From Stenotrophomonas maltophilia (GTDB lineage Bacteria > Pseudomonadota > Gammaproteobacteria > Xanthomonadales > Xanthomonadaceae): a stretch of 64,000 nucleotides of DNA. The notes beneath the pieces are model-generated. The model was given only the letters and a program-made list of their open reading frames with translations. It ran no database searches and was not told where the DNA came from. The stretch is from NCBI GenBank assembly GCA_002435595.1, contig DJBL01000073.1:41827-105826 (forward strand), given 5' to 3'. The position numbers and the translations under genes are program-made. Positions 27,096-36,009 of this stretch are shown one piece after another (positions within the stretch are counted from its first letter, which is position 1; every line of letters begins with the position of its first letter).

Positions 27096-28456
27096 GCCGC
27101 CTGGTCGTGGTGTCCAACCGGGTCGCGGTGCCCGGCGAATCGCGCGCCGGCGGTCTGGCGGTGGGCCTGCTGGCCGCACTCAAGGAGCGTGGCGGGGTCT
27201 GGTTCGGCTGGAGTGGCAAATCGGTCCGCGACAACAGCGGCACCCTCCACGAGCAGGTGGAGGACGACATCCGCTATGTGACCATGGACCTCAACAAGCG
27301 CGACGTCGACGGCTACTACAACGGCTTCGCCAACCGCACCCTGTGGCCGCTGCTGCACTTCCGCCTGGACCTGGTGGACTACGACCGCGCCACCCGCGAA
27401 ACCTACCGCCGGGTCAACGCGCTGTTCGCCGAAAAGCTGGCCCCGCTGCTGCGCGAAGACGACATCGTGTGGATCCACGATTACCACCTGATCCCGCTGG
27501 CCTCGCTGCTGCGCGAGCGTGGCATCGGCTGCCGGATCGGCTTCTTCCTGCACGTGCCGATGCCCTCCGCCGACCTGCTGCAGGCCATGCCGGACCATCT
27601 GCGCCTGTTCTCCAGCCTGTATGCCTACGATCTGGTCGGCTTCCAGACCCAGCGCGATGCCGATCGCTTCCAGTCCTACGTGCGCCTGTTCGGGGGCGGC
27701 CGGGTGCTGGCCGACGGCGAACTGGAGGCCCCCGGCGGGCGCCGCTTCCGCGCCGCGGCGTTCCCGATCGGCATCGATACCGACCACATCGCGCGCCAGG
27801 CCAAGGCCGGCGCCAACAAGCCGGCCGTGCGCGACCTGCGCAACAGCCTGCGTGACCGCCAGCTGGCGATCGGCGTGGATCGCCTGGATTACTCCAAGGG
27901 TCTGCCGGAGCGCTTCATGGGCTTTGAGCGCTACCTGGAGCGCCACCCGGACCAGCATGGCAGCCTCACCTACCTGCAGATCGCCCCGGTCTCGCGCGGG
28001 GATGTCACCGAGTACCGGCAGCTGCGCAGCCAGCTGGAACAGATCGCCGGGCACATCAACGGCGGCCATGCCGCCCCGGACTGGACGCCCCTGCGCTACG
28101 TCAACCAGAACTTCACCCACGCCACCCTGACCGGCTTCTACCGCGCCGCGGCCGTGGGGCTGGTCACCCCGCTGCGCGATGGCATGAACCTGGTGGCCAA
28201 GGAGTACGTGGCCTCCCAGGACCCGGAAGACCCTGGCGTGCTGGTGCTGTCACTGCTGGCCGGGGCGGCCGACGAACTGAAGCAGGCGCTGCTGGTCAAT
28301 CCACACGACCTGGACGGCGTGGCCGACGCCATCGCCACGGCCGCCACCATGCCCCTGCGCAAACGCGTGGAGCGCTGGCAGGCGATGATGGAACACCTGC
28401 GCGCGCACGACATCAACCATTGGCGGCAGACCTACCTGCAGGCCCTGGAGGGCTAG
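27092..28456 (+). CDS. otsA: Trehalose-6-phosphate synthase OtsA
   Basis: A 454-residue GT20 retaining glycosyltransferase joining UDP-glucose and glucose-6-phosphate to trehalose-6-phosphate. The N-lobe begins 'SRLVVVSNRVAVPGESRAGG', followed by 'WFGWSGK'. The acceptor site includes 'IVWIHDYHLIPLASLLRERG'. The C-lobe has 'AIGVDRLDYSKGLPERF' and 'PLRDGMNLVAKEYVASQ', which bind the nucleotide sugar. The length matches E. coli OtsA (474). GGAGG stands 6 bases before ATG, which overlaps the GH15 stop, so translation is probably coupled. The product is probably an osmoprotectant and stress sugar. Confidence 0.95.
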   Translation: MSRLVVVSNRVAVPGESRAGGLAVGLLAALKERGGVWFGWSGKSVRDNSGTLHEQVEDDIRYVTMDLNKRDVDGYYNGFANRTLWPLLHFRLDLVDYDRATRETYRRVNALFAEKLAPLLREDDIVWIHDYHLIPLASLLRERGIGCRIGFFLHVPMPSADLLQAMPDHLRLFSSLYAYDLVGFQTQRDADRFQSYVRLFGGGRVLADGELEAPGGRRFRAAAFPIGIDTDHIARQAKAGANKPAVRDLRNSLRDRQLAIGVDRLDYSKGLPERFMGFERYLERHPDQHGSLTYLQIAPVSRGDVTEYRQLRSQLEQIAGHINGGHAAPDWTPLRYVNQNFTHATLTGFYRAAAVGLVTPLRDGMNLVAKEYVASQDPEDPGVLVLSLLAGAADELKQALLVNPHDLDGVADAIATAATMPLRKRVERWQAMMEHLRAHDINHWRQTYLQALEG

Positions 28457-28494
28457 TGCGGCGGCCGGGCCTGGCAGACACGCCGGGCGCCCGA

Positions 28495-28914
28495 TCACTC
28501 CAGGAAACGCGCGGCCTGGTCCGGCGCCGGCAGATAACACCTGTCGTGCCGGCCGAACCAGCGGTAACGGTTGCGCGCCAGTGCCCGGTAGGCGGTGTCC
28601 CGCCAGCGGCCCGGCAACAACCGCAGCACGCCGCTGAGCCGCCACGCTCCCCCCAGCCCGTGCAACACGCGCAGGATCGCATCGGTATCGGTCCAGGCCT
28701 GCCCGTTGTCCAGCAGCAGGAACGACAACGGATCGTCCGGGTCCAGGCCATGCTGTTGCAGCAGCGCCCGGCCGTGGGTGCCCTGCATCGCCGCGAACCG
28801 ATAGCGACCACTGCGGTCGAAGCGCAGCAGGAAGCGCACCCAGCGGCTGCACAACGCGCAGACGCCGTCGAAGACGATCACCGCCTCGCCCCGGCTGGCC
28901 GGCGTGGACCTCAT
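28495..28914 (-). CDS. DCC-family thiol-disulfide oxidoreductase-like protein (DUF393)
   Basis: 139 residues. The opening 'AVIVFDGVCALCSRWVRFLL' holds the D-G-x-C-x-x-C motif that names the DCC family. It continues with 'RYRFAAMQGTHGRALL' and 'DAILRVLHGLGGAWRLSGVL', as usual for the family. The C-terminus 'RNRYRWFGRHDRCYLP' is also typical. The family is thought to carry redox-active cysteines, but its precise role is not established. The start ATG 28914 lies 4 bases after the pgeF stop, so it is the last gene of an rluD-pgeF-DCC operon. Confidence 0.85.
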   Translation of the reverse strand: MRSTPASRGEAVIVFDGVCALCSRWVRFLLRFDRSGRYRFAAMQGTHGRALLQQHGLDPDDPLSFLLLDNGQAWTDTDAILRVLHGLGGAWRLSGVLRLLPGRWRDTAYRALARNRYRWFGRHDRCYLPAPDQAARFLE

Positions 28915-28918
28915 GCGC

Positions 28919-29698
28919 TCAGGACCCGATCCAGGCCAGGGTGGCCATGCGCCCGGTGCGACGGTCGCGGCGATGGGAATAGAAGCGCTGTGGCTCGGCG
29001 ATGCTGCACCACTGCCCGCCGCTGACCCGTGCCGGGTCCACGCCCACGCTGTGCAGGCGACGCCTGGCCAGCGCGAACAGATCCACCTTCCAGTGTCCCG
29101 CGCGCGTGGCCACGAAGGCCGCTGCGGCGGCCGCATCGCGGGCCACGAACGCATCGAACACGTCCTCGCCCACTTCGTAGTGGTCCGGTCCTGCGGCCGG
29201 CCCCAACCACGCCTGCACCTGCGCAGCCGGGGTGTGCATGGCCGCCACCGTGGCTTCCAGCATGCCGTCGGCCAGGCCGCGCCAGCCCGCATGCGCCGCG
29301 GCGATCTCGCTGCCATCGCGGGCCGCCAGTACGACCGGCAGGCAATCGGCGGTGAGGATGGCCAGCACCACGCCGGGCACCGAGGTCACCGCCGCATCGG
29401 CGGTCGGCTCCACCGCCACGCCCTGCGCCAGCGGCGGTGCATCAACGCGCAGCACGCTGGTGCCGTGCACCTGGCGCAACCAGTGCGGTGCCGACGGCAG
29501 TGCCAGGCCGGCCTGCAGCAGGTCGCGGTTGCGCTGCACCTGCGCCGGGTCGTCGCCGTCGGCCGCGTAGCGGTTGCCCATGTTGAACTGGTCAAACGGC
29601 GGCACCGAGCCGCCCGCGCCGTAGCGCAGGGTGGTGCCGGCATGCACCCCGGGCGGTGCCGGCCAGTCGGCCGCCAGCAGCGGAACCGACGCGTCCAT
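28919..29698 (-). CDS. pgeF: Peptidoglycan editing factor PgeF (YfiH, multicopper-oxidase-like fold)
   Basis: A 259-residue cytosolic protein of the YfiH/laccase-domain family, linked to correcting misincorporated residues in peptidoglycan precursors and to nucleoside or phenol activities. The metal-binding signature is visible: His in 'LRQVHGTSVL', Cys in 'AILTADCLPVVL' and His in 'EIAAAHAGWRGLADG'. The length fits the family (about 245-260). The start ATG overlaps the rluD stop by one base (TGATG), so translation is probably coupled. Confidence 0.92.
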   Translation of the reverse strand: MDASVPLLAADWPAPPGVHAGTTLRYGAGGSVPPFDQFNMGNRYAADGDDPAQVQRNRDLLQAGLALPSAPHWLRQVHGTSVLRVDAPPLAQGVAVEPTADAAVTSVPGVVLAILTADCLPVVLAARDGSEIAAAHAGWRGLADGMLEATVAAMHTPAAQVQAWLGPAAGPDHYEVGEDVFDAFVARDAAAAAAFVATRAGHWKVDLFALARRRLHSVGVDPARVSGGQWCSIAEPQRFYSHRRDRRTGRMATLAWIGS

Positions 29699-30693
29699 CA
29701 GCGCCGCCCGCGTTCCAGTTCGGCAAAGCGCTTGCTGTCTTCGCGCAGGGCCTGCATCAGCGCCAGCATGTCCGCCGGCGGCGGCGCGCTGTTGCTGATC
29801 GTTTCACCGGTGATGGGATGCACGAACTCCAGCGTTTCGGCGTGCAGCGCCTGGCGCTTGAAGCCACGCAGCTGTGCGACCAGTTCATCGCTGGCGCCCT
29901 TGGGCAGCTTCAGCGCACCGCCGTACAGCTGGTCACCGACGATCGCGTGGCGCAGGTGGGCCATGTGCACGCGGATCTGGTGGGTGCGCCCGGTTTCCAG
30001 GCGGCATTCCAGCGCGGTGTGCGCGCGGAAGCGCTCGCGCAGCCGGTAATGGGTGATCGCGTCCTTGCCGTCTTCGCGCACGGCCATGCGCACGCGGTCG
30101 CGCGGGTGGCGGTCGATCGCCGCATCGGCGGTGCCGCCGGAGACCAGCGCCCCGACCACGATGGCCAGGTACTGGCGGTGCACCTGACGCGCGGAAAGCT
30201 GTTCCACCAGGGCGGTCTGCGCCTGGATCGTGCGGGCGATCACCATCACCCCGCTGGTGTCCTTGTCCAGGCGGTGCACGATGCCGGCGCGCGGCAGCAC
30301 CGACAGCGACGGGTCGCGGAACAGCAGCGCGTTGACCAGGGTGCCGGTCGGGTTGCCCGCGCCGGGGTGCACCACCAGGCCCACCGGCTTGTTGATCACG
30401 AACACGTGCTCGTCTTCGTACAGCACGTCCAGCGCGATGTCCTCCGGCTCGGCATGGGTCTGGGTGTCGAGCACGACATGCAGGCTGGCCACCTCGCCCC
30501 CGCGCACCGGGTCGCGCCCGCGCACGGTCTGGCCGTCCAGCAGGACGTCGCCGGACTTGATCCACTCGGTCAGCTTGGAGCGGGAGAATTCAGGGAACAG
30601 CTCGGCCAGCACGGCGTCGAAGCGCCGTCCAGCGGCGGTATCGGGCACCACGGCCTGGCGGGGGGATTCGGATTCGGAAGCGTTATCGGACAT
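29698..30693 (-). CDS. rluD: 23S rRNA pseudouridine synthase RluD
   Basis: A 331-residue RluA-family enzyme predicted to isomerise uridines of 23S rRNA helix 69 to pseudouridine. The N-terminal S4 RNA-binding domain ('FPEFSRSKLTEWIKSGDVLL') is followed by the catalytic domain with 'ARAGIVHRLDKDTSGVMVIA', the H-R-L-D motif with the catalytic Asp. 'HQIRVHMAHLRHAIVGDQLY' is the conserved C-terminal motif. ATG 30693 (MSDNASESES) is preferred over an in-frame start 15 codons upstream. First in the rluD-pgeF-DCC operon, divergent from bamD by 116 bp, an arrangement that is widely conserved. Confidence 0.93.
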   Translation of the reverse strand: MSDNASESESPRQAVVPDTAAGRRFDAVLAELFPEFSRSKLTEWIKSGDVLLDGQTVRGRDPVRGGEVASLHVVLDTQTHAEPEDIALDVLYEDEHVFVINKPVGLVVHPGAGNPTGTLVNALLFRDPSLSVLPRAGIVHRLDKDTSGVMVIARTIQAQTALVEQLSARQVHRQYLAIVVGALVSGGTADAAIDRHPRDRVRMAVREDGKDAITHYRLRERFRAHTALECRLETGRTHQIRVHMAHLRHAIVGDQLYGGALKLPKGASDELVAQLRGFKRQALHAETLEFVHPITGETISNSAPPPADMLALMQALREDSKRFAELERGRR

Positions 30694-30809
30694 GGGGAAA
30701 GCACCGCAAGGAGACAATTTTGGGGTCCGGGCGACCACTTTCAGTCGCAGGACAGGCCACTAGGCTATCATCGACCCTTCGTATTCCAGCCGCGTCCCGC
30801 CCTGACCCC

Positions 30810-31694
30810 ATGATCCGACGCTCCTCTTTGCTGTCCGCGCCCGTCCGCACCGCCGCCCTGCTGCTGGTCCTGGCCCTCGTCGCCACTGGCTGCCACCGCG
30901 GCACCAAGGGCGATAATCCGGATGAAGGCCAGCCGGTCGAACAGATCTACGAGAAGAGCCACCGCCTGATGGAAGGCGGCAACTGGAGCGGGGCCGAGGC
31001 CAGCTTCCGGCGCCTGATCGCCCAGTACCCGTATGGCCCGTACACCGAGCAGGCGATGATCGAAACCGCCTACGCCCAGTACAAGGCCGGCAAGCACGAT
31101 GACGCGGTGTCCAGCGTGGACCGCTTCATCCGTACCTACCCGACCCACCGCAACATCGCCTACCTGTACTACCTGCGCGGCCTGGCCAACGGCAACCGCA
31201 ATACGGTATTCCTGCGCCGCGTATGGTCGCTGGATCCGAGCCGCCGTGACCTGTCCACCCCGCGCCAGGCCTACGCCGACTTCAACATCGTCGTGGACCG
31301 CTACCCCAACAGCCGCTACGCCGCCGATGCGCGCAAGCGCATGATCGAGCTGCGCGACGTGTTCGCCCAGCACGAGCTGGACAACGCCCTGTACTACCTG
31401 CGCCGCCAGGCCTGGGTTTCGGCGGCCGGCCGCGCCAACTACCTGCTGGAAACCTACCCGCAGAGCGCCTACCAGTACGACGCGGTGGCCGCCCTGGGCG
31501 AGGCCTATACCCACCTGGGCAACAAGACCCTGGCCGATGATGCCCGTCGCGTGCTGGAGCTGAACGAGCCGCAGCACCCGTGGCTGGCCGGCAACTGGCC
31601 CAAGTATCCGTGGATGATCCGCAAGCTCAACCCGTTTGCCGGCGAGAAGTCCGCCAGCACCGGCCAGCGCAACGCGACGCTGGAACGCAAGTAA
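30810..31694 (+). CDS. bamD: Outer-membrane assembly lipoprotein BamD
   Basis: A 294-residue lipoprotein, an essential subunit of the BAM complex that folds beta-barrels into the outer membrane. The signal is of lipoprotein type with lipobox ATG-C28. It is followed by TPR-like helical repeats: 'EQIYEKSHRLMEGGNWSGAE', 'YPYGPYTEQAMIETAYAQYK' and 'VDRFIRTYPTHRNIAYLYYL'. The C-terminal tail ('WLAGNWPKYPWMIRKLNPF') is longer than in E. coli BamD, as often seen in Xanthomonads. ATG 30810 precedes the signal. An excellent terminator follows at once. Confidence 0.95.
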   Translation: MIRRSSLLSAPVRTAALLLVLALVATGCHRGTKGDNPDEGQPVEQIYEKSHRLMEGGNWSGAEASFRRLIAQYPYGPYTEQAMIETAYAQYKAGKHDDAVSSVDRFIRTYPTHRNIAYLYYLRGLANGNRNTVFLRRVWSLDPSRRDLSTPRQAYADFNIVVDRYPNSRYAADARKRMIELRDVFAQHELDNALYYLRRQAWVSAAGRANYLLETYPQSAYQYDAVAALGEAYTHLGNKTLADDARRVLELNEPQHPWLAGNWPKYPWMIRKLNPFAGEKSASTGQRNATLERK

Positions 31695-31696
31695 GG

Positions 31697-31724
31697 AAAA
31701 GGCCCCGAAAGGGGCCTTTTTTTT
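31697..31724 (+). terminator. Rho-independent terminator of bamD
   Basis: AAAAGGCCCC-GAAA-GGGGCCTTTT followed by a T-run, three bases after the bamD stop. The reverse reading also ends in TTTT, so it may also serve the convergent nadE. Confidence 0.93.
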
Positions 31725-31785
31725 GGTCCTTCGCCACCGCGTCCGGTGGATCCAGGGCCGCCCGCCGGGGCCGGCCCTCGGCGCC

Positions 31786-33420
31786 TTACCCCTTGTAGCC
31801 ATTGCTGATCGGATAGCGCCGTTCACGCCCGAACGCGCGGCGCGAGACCTTCGGCCCCGGCGCAGCCTGGTGGCGCTTCCACTCGCTGGTGCGCACCAGG
31901 CGCAGCACCCGGTCCACCACCTCGGCGGCATACCCGGCGGCCACGATCTCCTCGCGCGACTGCTCCTGGTCCACGTAGCGGTACAGGATGCCGTCCAGCA
32001 CGTCGTAGGCCGGCAGCGAATCCTGATCGGTCTGGTTGGCGCGCAGTTCGGCCGACGGCGGCCGGCTGATCACCGCCGGCGGGATCACCGGGGCACCGCC
32101 GACCGTGTTGCGCCACTTGGACAGGCCGAACACTTCGGTCTTGTAGAGGTCCTTGAGCGGGGCATAGCCGCCGCACATGTCGCCGTAGATCGTGGCATAG
32201 CCGACCGCGTACTCGCTCTTGTTGCCGGTGGTCAGCAACAGCCCGCCGAACTTGTTGGACAGCGCCATCAGGATCACGCCACGGCTGCGCGACTGCAGAT
32301 TCTCTTCGGTCACATCCGCCGCCTGGCCGTCGAACATCGGTCCCAGCGCGGCCATCAGGCCTTCGAACACCGGCTCGATCGAGACCGCGTCCAGCTTCAC
32401 GCCCAGCGCGCGGCACTGCTCGGCCGCCAGGTCGTTGGACATGTCGGCGGTATAGCGCGACGGCAGGCGCACGGCGGTGACGTTGTCCGCACCCAGCGCA
32501 TCCACTGCCATGGCCAGCACCAGGGCCGAGTCGATGCCGCCGGACAGGCCCAGCCACACCTTCTTGAAACCGTTCTTGCGGCAATAGTCCTGGATGCCGC
32601 GGGTCACCGCGCGCCAGGCCAGCGCATCCATGCTTTCATCGCCGTCGTCGATCCATTCGCGCGGCAGGAAGCGGCGGGTATCGGCGTCGTAGTCCACCAC
32701 CAGCCACTGGTCGGTGAACGCGGCAGCGGCCGGGTGCACGGTGCCATCGCCATCGGCCACCACCGAGGCACCGTCGAACACCAGCGCGTCCTGGCCGCCG
32801 ACCACGTTGAGGTAGGCGATCGCCGCCCCGCTCTCACGGGTGCGCTCGGCAAGCAGGGCATCGCGCTGGGCATGCTTGCCGCGCTCGTAGGGCGAGGCGT
32901 TGGGCACCACCACCAGCTGCGCGCCTTCGCGCACGGTGTCAGCCAGCGGCTCGGCGAACCACAGGTCCTCGCACACCAGCACGCCCACCGGCACGCCGTT
33001 GAGCTCGAACACGCAGCTGCCGCCATCGGGGTCCACGTCGAAGTAACGGCGCTCGTCGAACACCGCGTAATTGGGCAGCTCGCGCTTGCGGTAGGTGTGC
33101 GCGACCTTGCCATCGCGCAGCACGCTGGCCGCGTTGTAGACCACCGCGCCGGCCGCCTGCGGCCAGCCCACCACCGCCACGATGCCGGTGGCCGCCACGG
33201 CGATCCGCTCCAGCGCCTGCTGGCAGTCGTACAGGAAGCCCGGGCGCAGCAGCAGGTCCTCCGGCGGGTAGCCGCTGATGGCCAGCTCCGGGAACACCAC
33301 CAGCTCGGCGCCGTACTCATCGCGCGCCTCGGCGATCATCGCGATGATGTTGTCGGTGTTCTGCGCCACCGCGCCCACCGGGAAATCAAACTGCGCCATC
33401 GCGATGCGGATCGAAGCCAT
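31786..33420 (-). CDS. nadE: Glutamine-dependent NAD+ synthetase
   Basis: 544 residues, the last step of NAD+ synthesis, using glutamine as nitrogen donor. The N-terminal nitrilase-type amidase (about 1-270) shows the Glu in 'ELVVFPELAISGYPPEDLL', a Lys in 'TYRKRELPNYAVFDERRYF' and the nucleophile Cys in 'VGVLVCEDLWFAEPL'. The synthetase domain carries the PP-loop 'VWLGLSGGIDSALVLAMAV' and 'LSNKFGGLLLTTGNKSEYAV'. The two-domain form is the glutamine-dependent type. Start ATG 33420 (MASIRIAMAQFDFPVG) is preferred over an in-frame start 16 codons up. Confidence 0.95.
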   Translation of the reverse strand: MASIRIAMAQFDFPVGAVAQNTDNIIAMIAEARDEYGAELVVFPELAISGYPPEDLLLRPGFLYDCQQALERIAVAATGIVAVVGWPQAAGAVVYNAASVLRDGKVAHTYRKRELPNYAVFDERRYFDVDPDGGSCVFELNGVPVGVLVCEDLWFAEPLADTVREGAQLVVVPNASPYERGKHAQRDALLAERTRESGAAIAYLNVVGGQDALVFDGASVVADGDGTVHPAAAAFTDQWLVVDYDADTRRFLPREWIDDGDESMDALAWRAVTRGIQDYCRKNGFKKVWLGLSGGIDSALVLAMAVDALGADNVTAVRLPSRYTADMSNDLAAEQCRALGVKLDAVSIEPVFEGLMAALGPMFDGQAADVTEENLQSRSRGVILMALSNKFGGLLLTTGNKSEYAVGYATIYGDMCGGYAPLKDLYKTEVFGLSKWRNTVGGAPVIPPAVISRPPSAELRANQTDQDSLPAYDVLDGILYRYVDQEQSREEIVAAGYAAEVVDRVLRLVRTSEWKRHQAAPGPKVSRRAFGRERRYPISNGYKG

Positions 33421-33453
33421 GTAGGTCCAGCCTGTAGTTGCAATGCGCTCATT

Positions 33454-33475
33454 GTAGATCCACGCCATGCGTGGA
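33454..33475 (+). repeat. SMAG-type REP element, ATCCACGC family
   Basis: GTAG head followed by ATCCACGCCATGCGTGGA, the same element as the one at 3094. It lies 33 bp before the nadE start codon, in the nadE-sucD intergenic space. Confidence 0.8.
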
Positions 33476-33506
33476 GGGGGTTCATCGGCGCGGGCGGGTG
33501 CAGACG

Positions 33507-33535
33507 CAGAAAGGCCGCCCGGAGGCGGCCTTTCT
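33507..33535 (-). terminator. Terminator-like hairpin after sucD
   Basis: CAGAAAGGCCGCC and GGCGGCCTTTCTG pair across CGGA. On the minus strand it follows sucD by about 57 bp and ends in TTTCTG. Confidence 0.6.
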
Positions 33536-33536
33536 G

Positions 33537-33561
33537 GCAGCCGACCAACGGTCGGCTCTAC
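33537..33561 (-). repeat. SMAG-type REP element, GCCGACC family (inverted)
   Basis: GCAGCCGACC-AAC-GGTCGGCTCTAC, the same unit as in the 24.2 kb cluster. It lies directly beside the terminator hairpin, between it and the sucD stop. Confidence 0.8.
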
Positions 33562-33591
33562 CGGGACGTCGGCCGCGGTGCGGCCGGCGTT

Positions 33592-34467
33592 TTACTTCAC
33601 CAGCTTGGCGATGGCAGCGCCCAGGTCGCCCGGCGAACGCACGGTGACGACGCCAGCAGCTTCCATGGCGGCAAACTTGCCTTCGGCGGTGCCCTTGCCG
33701 CCCGATGCGATCGCACCGGCGTGGCCCATGCGCTTGCCGGCCGGCGCCGAGGCGCCCGCGATGAAACCGACGACCGGCTTCTTCACGTGGTTCTTGATGT
33801 ACTCGGCACCGGCTTCTTCAGCGTCGCCGCCGATTTCGCCGACCATGATGATGCCTTCGGTCTGCGGATCTTCGTTGAACAGCTTCAGGCAGTCGACGAA
33901 GTTCAGGCCGTTGATCGGGTCACCACCGATGCCGATGCAGGTGGACTGGCCCAGGCCGACTTCGGTGGTCTGCTTGACCGCTTCATAGGTCAGGGTGCCC
34001 GAACGCGACACGATGCCGATCTTGCCCGGCTTGTGGATGTGGCCCGGCATGATGCCGATCTTGCATTCGCCCGGGGTGATCACGCCGGGGCAGTTCGGCC
34101 CGATCAGCACGGTGTCCGGATGCGAGCGGGTCAGCACGTTCTTGACGCGCAGCATGTCCAGCACCGGGATGCCTTCGGTGATGCATACGATGACCTGGAT
34201 GCCGGCAGCGGCCGCTTCCAGGATCGCGTCAGCCGCGTACGGCGGCGGCACGTAGATGACCGAAGCGTTGGCGCCGGTGCTCTGCACGGCGTCGGCAACG
34301 GTGTTGAAGACCGGCAGGTCGATGTGGGTGGTGCCGCCCTTGCCGGGGGTCACGCCGCCAACAACCTGGGTGCCGTACTCGATCATCTGAGTGGCGTGGA
34401 AGGTGCCCTGCTGGCCGGTGAAGCCCTGCACGATCACCTTGGTGTTCTTGTTAATCAAAACAGACAT
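33592..34467 (-). CDS. sucD: Succinyl-CoA synthetase alpha subunit
   Basis: 291 residues. Pairs with SucC to make succinate, CoA and nucleoside triphosphate in the TCA cycle. The N-terminal CoA-binding Rossmann domain carries 'KVIVQGFTGQQGTFHATQMI'. 'FIAGASAPAGKRMGHAGAIA' contains the active-site His that is transiently phosphorylated. Start ATG 34467, preceded by AAGGAATTCCC. The gene follows sucC by 21 bp and is clearly in the same operon. Confidence 0.97.
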   Translation of the reverse strand: MSVLINKNTKVIVQGFTGQQGTFHATQMIEYGTQVVGGVTPGKGGTTHIDLPVFNTVADAVQSTGANASVIYVPPPYAADAILEAAAAGIQVIVCITEGIPVLDMLRVKNVLTRSHPDTVLIGPNCPGVITPGECKIGIMPGHIHKPGKIGIVSRSGTLTYEAVKQTTEVGLGQSTCIGIGGDPINGLNFVDCLKLFNEDPQTEGIIMVGEIGGDAEEAGAEYIKNHVKKPVVGFIAGASAPAGKRMGHAGAIASGGKGTAEGKFAAMEAAGVVTVRSPGDLGAAIAKLVK

Positions 34468-34488
34468 GGGAATTCCTTGGTGTCGGTA

Positions 34489-35658
34489 TCAGGCGGCGTT
34501 CTTGACAGCTTCGACGATCTTCTTCGCACCGTCGTTGATGTTGTCAGCCGGGATGATGGCCATGCCGCTGTCACGCAGCAGCTGCTTGCCTTCTTCCACG
34601 TTGGTGCCTTCCAGGCGCACCACGACCGGAACCTTGACGCCCACTTCCTTCACAGCGGCGATGATGCCTTCGGCAATCATGTCGCAGCGGACGATGCCGC
34701 CGAAGATGTTGACGAAGATGCCTTCGACCTTGTCCGAGGACAGGATCAGCTTGAAGGCTTCGATGACGCGCTGCTTGTTGGCACCGCCGCCCACGTCCAG
34801 GAAGTTCGCCGGCTCGCCGCCGTTGAGCTTGATGACGTCCATGGTGGCCATGGCCAGGCCTGCGCCGTTGACCATGCAGCCGATGTTGCCGTCCATGGTG
34901 ACGTAGTTGATGTCCAGCTCCGAAGCGATCACTTCGGTCGGATCTTCCTGGGTCTTGTCGCGCATGGCGACCAGGGCCTTCTGACGGAACGCGGCGTTGT
35001 CGTCGCTGTCGAACTTGCCGTCCAGCGCGTACAGGTTGCCGTCGTCCAGGATCGCCAGCGGGTTGATTTCAACCAGGGCCAGGTCCTTTTCGTTGAACAG
35101 GCGGTACAGGTTCACCATGATGCTGGCGAACTGGCCGGCCTGCTTGGCGGTCAGGCCCAGCTTGAAGCCGAAATCACGACCGTGGTAACCCTGCACGCCT
35201 TCAACGAAATCGACGTTGAGCGAGTGGATCAGCTCCGGGGTTTCGGCCGCGACCTGCTCGATCTCCACGCCGCCTTCGGACGAGGCGATGTAGGTGATGG
35301 TCTTGGTGCCGCGGTCGACCAGGACCGACAGGTACAGTTCCTTGACGATCTCGCCGGCGGTGGTCACCAGCACCAGGTTGACCGGCAGCTCGACGCCGGC
35401 GGTCTGGTAGGTGGCCATCTTGGTGCCGAGCATCTTGGCCGCAGCGGCCTTCACATCGTCGGTGGTCTTGCAGAACTTGACGCCGCCAGCCTTGCCGCGG
35501 CCGCCCGCGTGGATCTGCGCCTTGACCATCCAGGGGCCCTGGCCCAGGGCGTTGGCCGCTGCAACTGCTTCATCCGGGGTCGCCGCGACCTTGCCGGCCG
35601 GGACGGGAATGCCGTACTCGGCAAGCAGTTGTTTTGACTGGTATTCGTGGAAATTCAT
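34489..35658 (-). CDS. sucC: Succinyl-CoA synthetase beta subunit
   Basis: 389 residues, the ATP-grasp subunit of succinyl-CoA synthetase. It starts 'MNFHEYQSKQLLAEYGIPVP', as in E. coli SucC. ATP-grasp loop residues are seen in 'WMVKAQIHAGGRGKAGGVKF', and the C-terminal CoA-ligase half has 'GGIVRCDMIAEGIIAAVKEV'. It is the first gene of sucCD and is divergent from pilS over about 350 bp. Confidence 0.97.
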   Translation of the reverse strand: MNFHEYQSKQLLAEYGIPVPAGKVAATPDEAVAAANALGQGPWMVKAQIHAGGRGKAGGVKFCKTTDDVKAAAAKMLGTKMATYQTAGVELPVNLVLVTTAGEIVKELYLSVLVDRGTKTITYIASSEGGVEIEQVAAETPELIHSLNVDFVEGVQGYHGRDFGFKLGLTAKQAGQFASIMVNLYRLFNEKDLALVEINPLAILDDGNLYALDGKFDSDDNAAFRQKALVAMRDKTQEDPTEVIASELDINYVTMDGNIGCMVNGAGLAMATMDVIKLNGGEPANFLDVGGGANKQRVIEAFKLILSSDKVEGIFVNIFGGIVRCDMIAEGIIAAVKEVGVKVPVVVRLEGTNVEEGKQLLRDSGMAIIPADNINDGAKKIVEAVKNAA

Positions 35659-36009
35659 GCGTCACCGTGGGAATAGGAACGACCGCACGCATCTCCAGGG
35701 CTCCCTCACGGGGCGCCGGTACGGACCGCGGCGGGCCCACTATTGTGGACGAGCCGGCGCGCAGGCGCAAAGCTGTGGGTGACCGCGCCGACGGGCGGGC
35801 ATTTTTCCACCTCCATTCAGGCAGTTGCGGCGCACGCCGGGCGTCATCGCCGGGGCGCGGTCGGGCCAAATGCGCGGCCAGGCGCCGTTGGCCGGCCCCG
35901 CCGGCAGGCCGGCTTGCCTATACTGGACGCTCAGCGGAGCGGGCCCGGGCCGCTGATAGGCAGCCGCGTGGCTCGTCTCCACCAGGGCAGCCAGAAGGGG
36001 AGTTCCGGC
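35659..36009. other. Divergent sucC-pilS intergenic region
   Basis: 351 bp with no gene. A -10-like TATACT lies at 35919-35924, about 86 bp before pilS. A short dyad CCAC-TATT-GTGG lies at about 35739-35750, near the sucC side. I could not assign -35 boxes with confidence. The GC-rich 35850-35920 part holds several overlapping GGCC palindromes. Confidence 0.5.
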
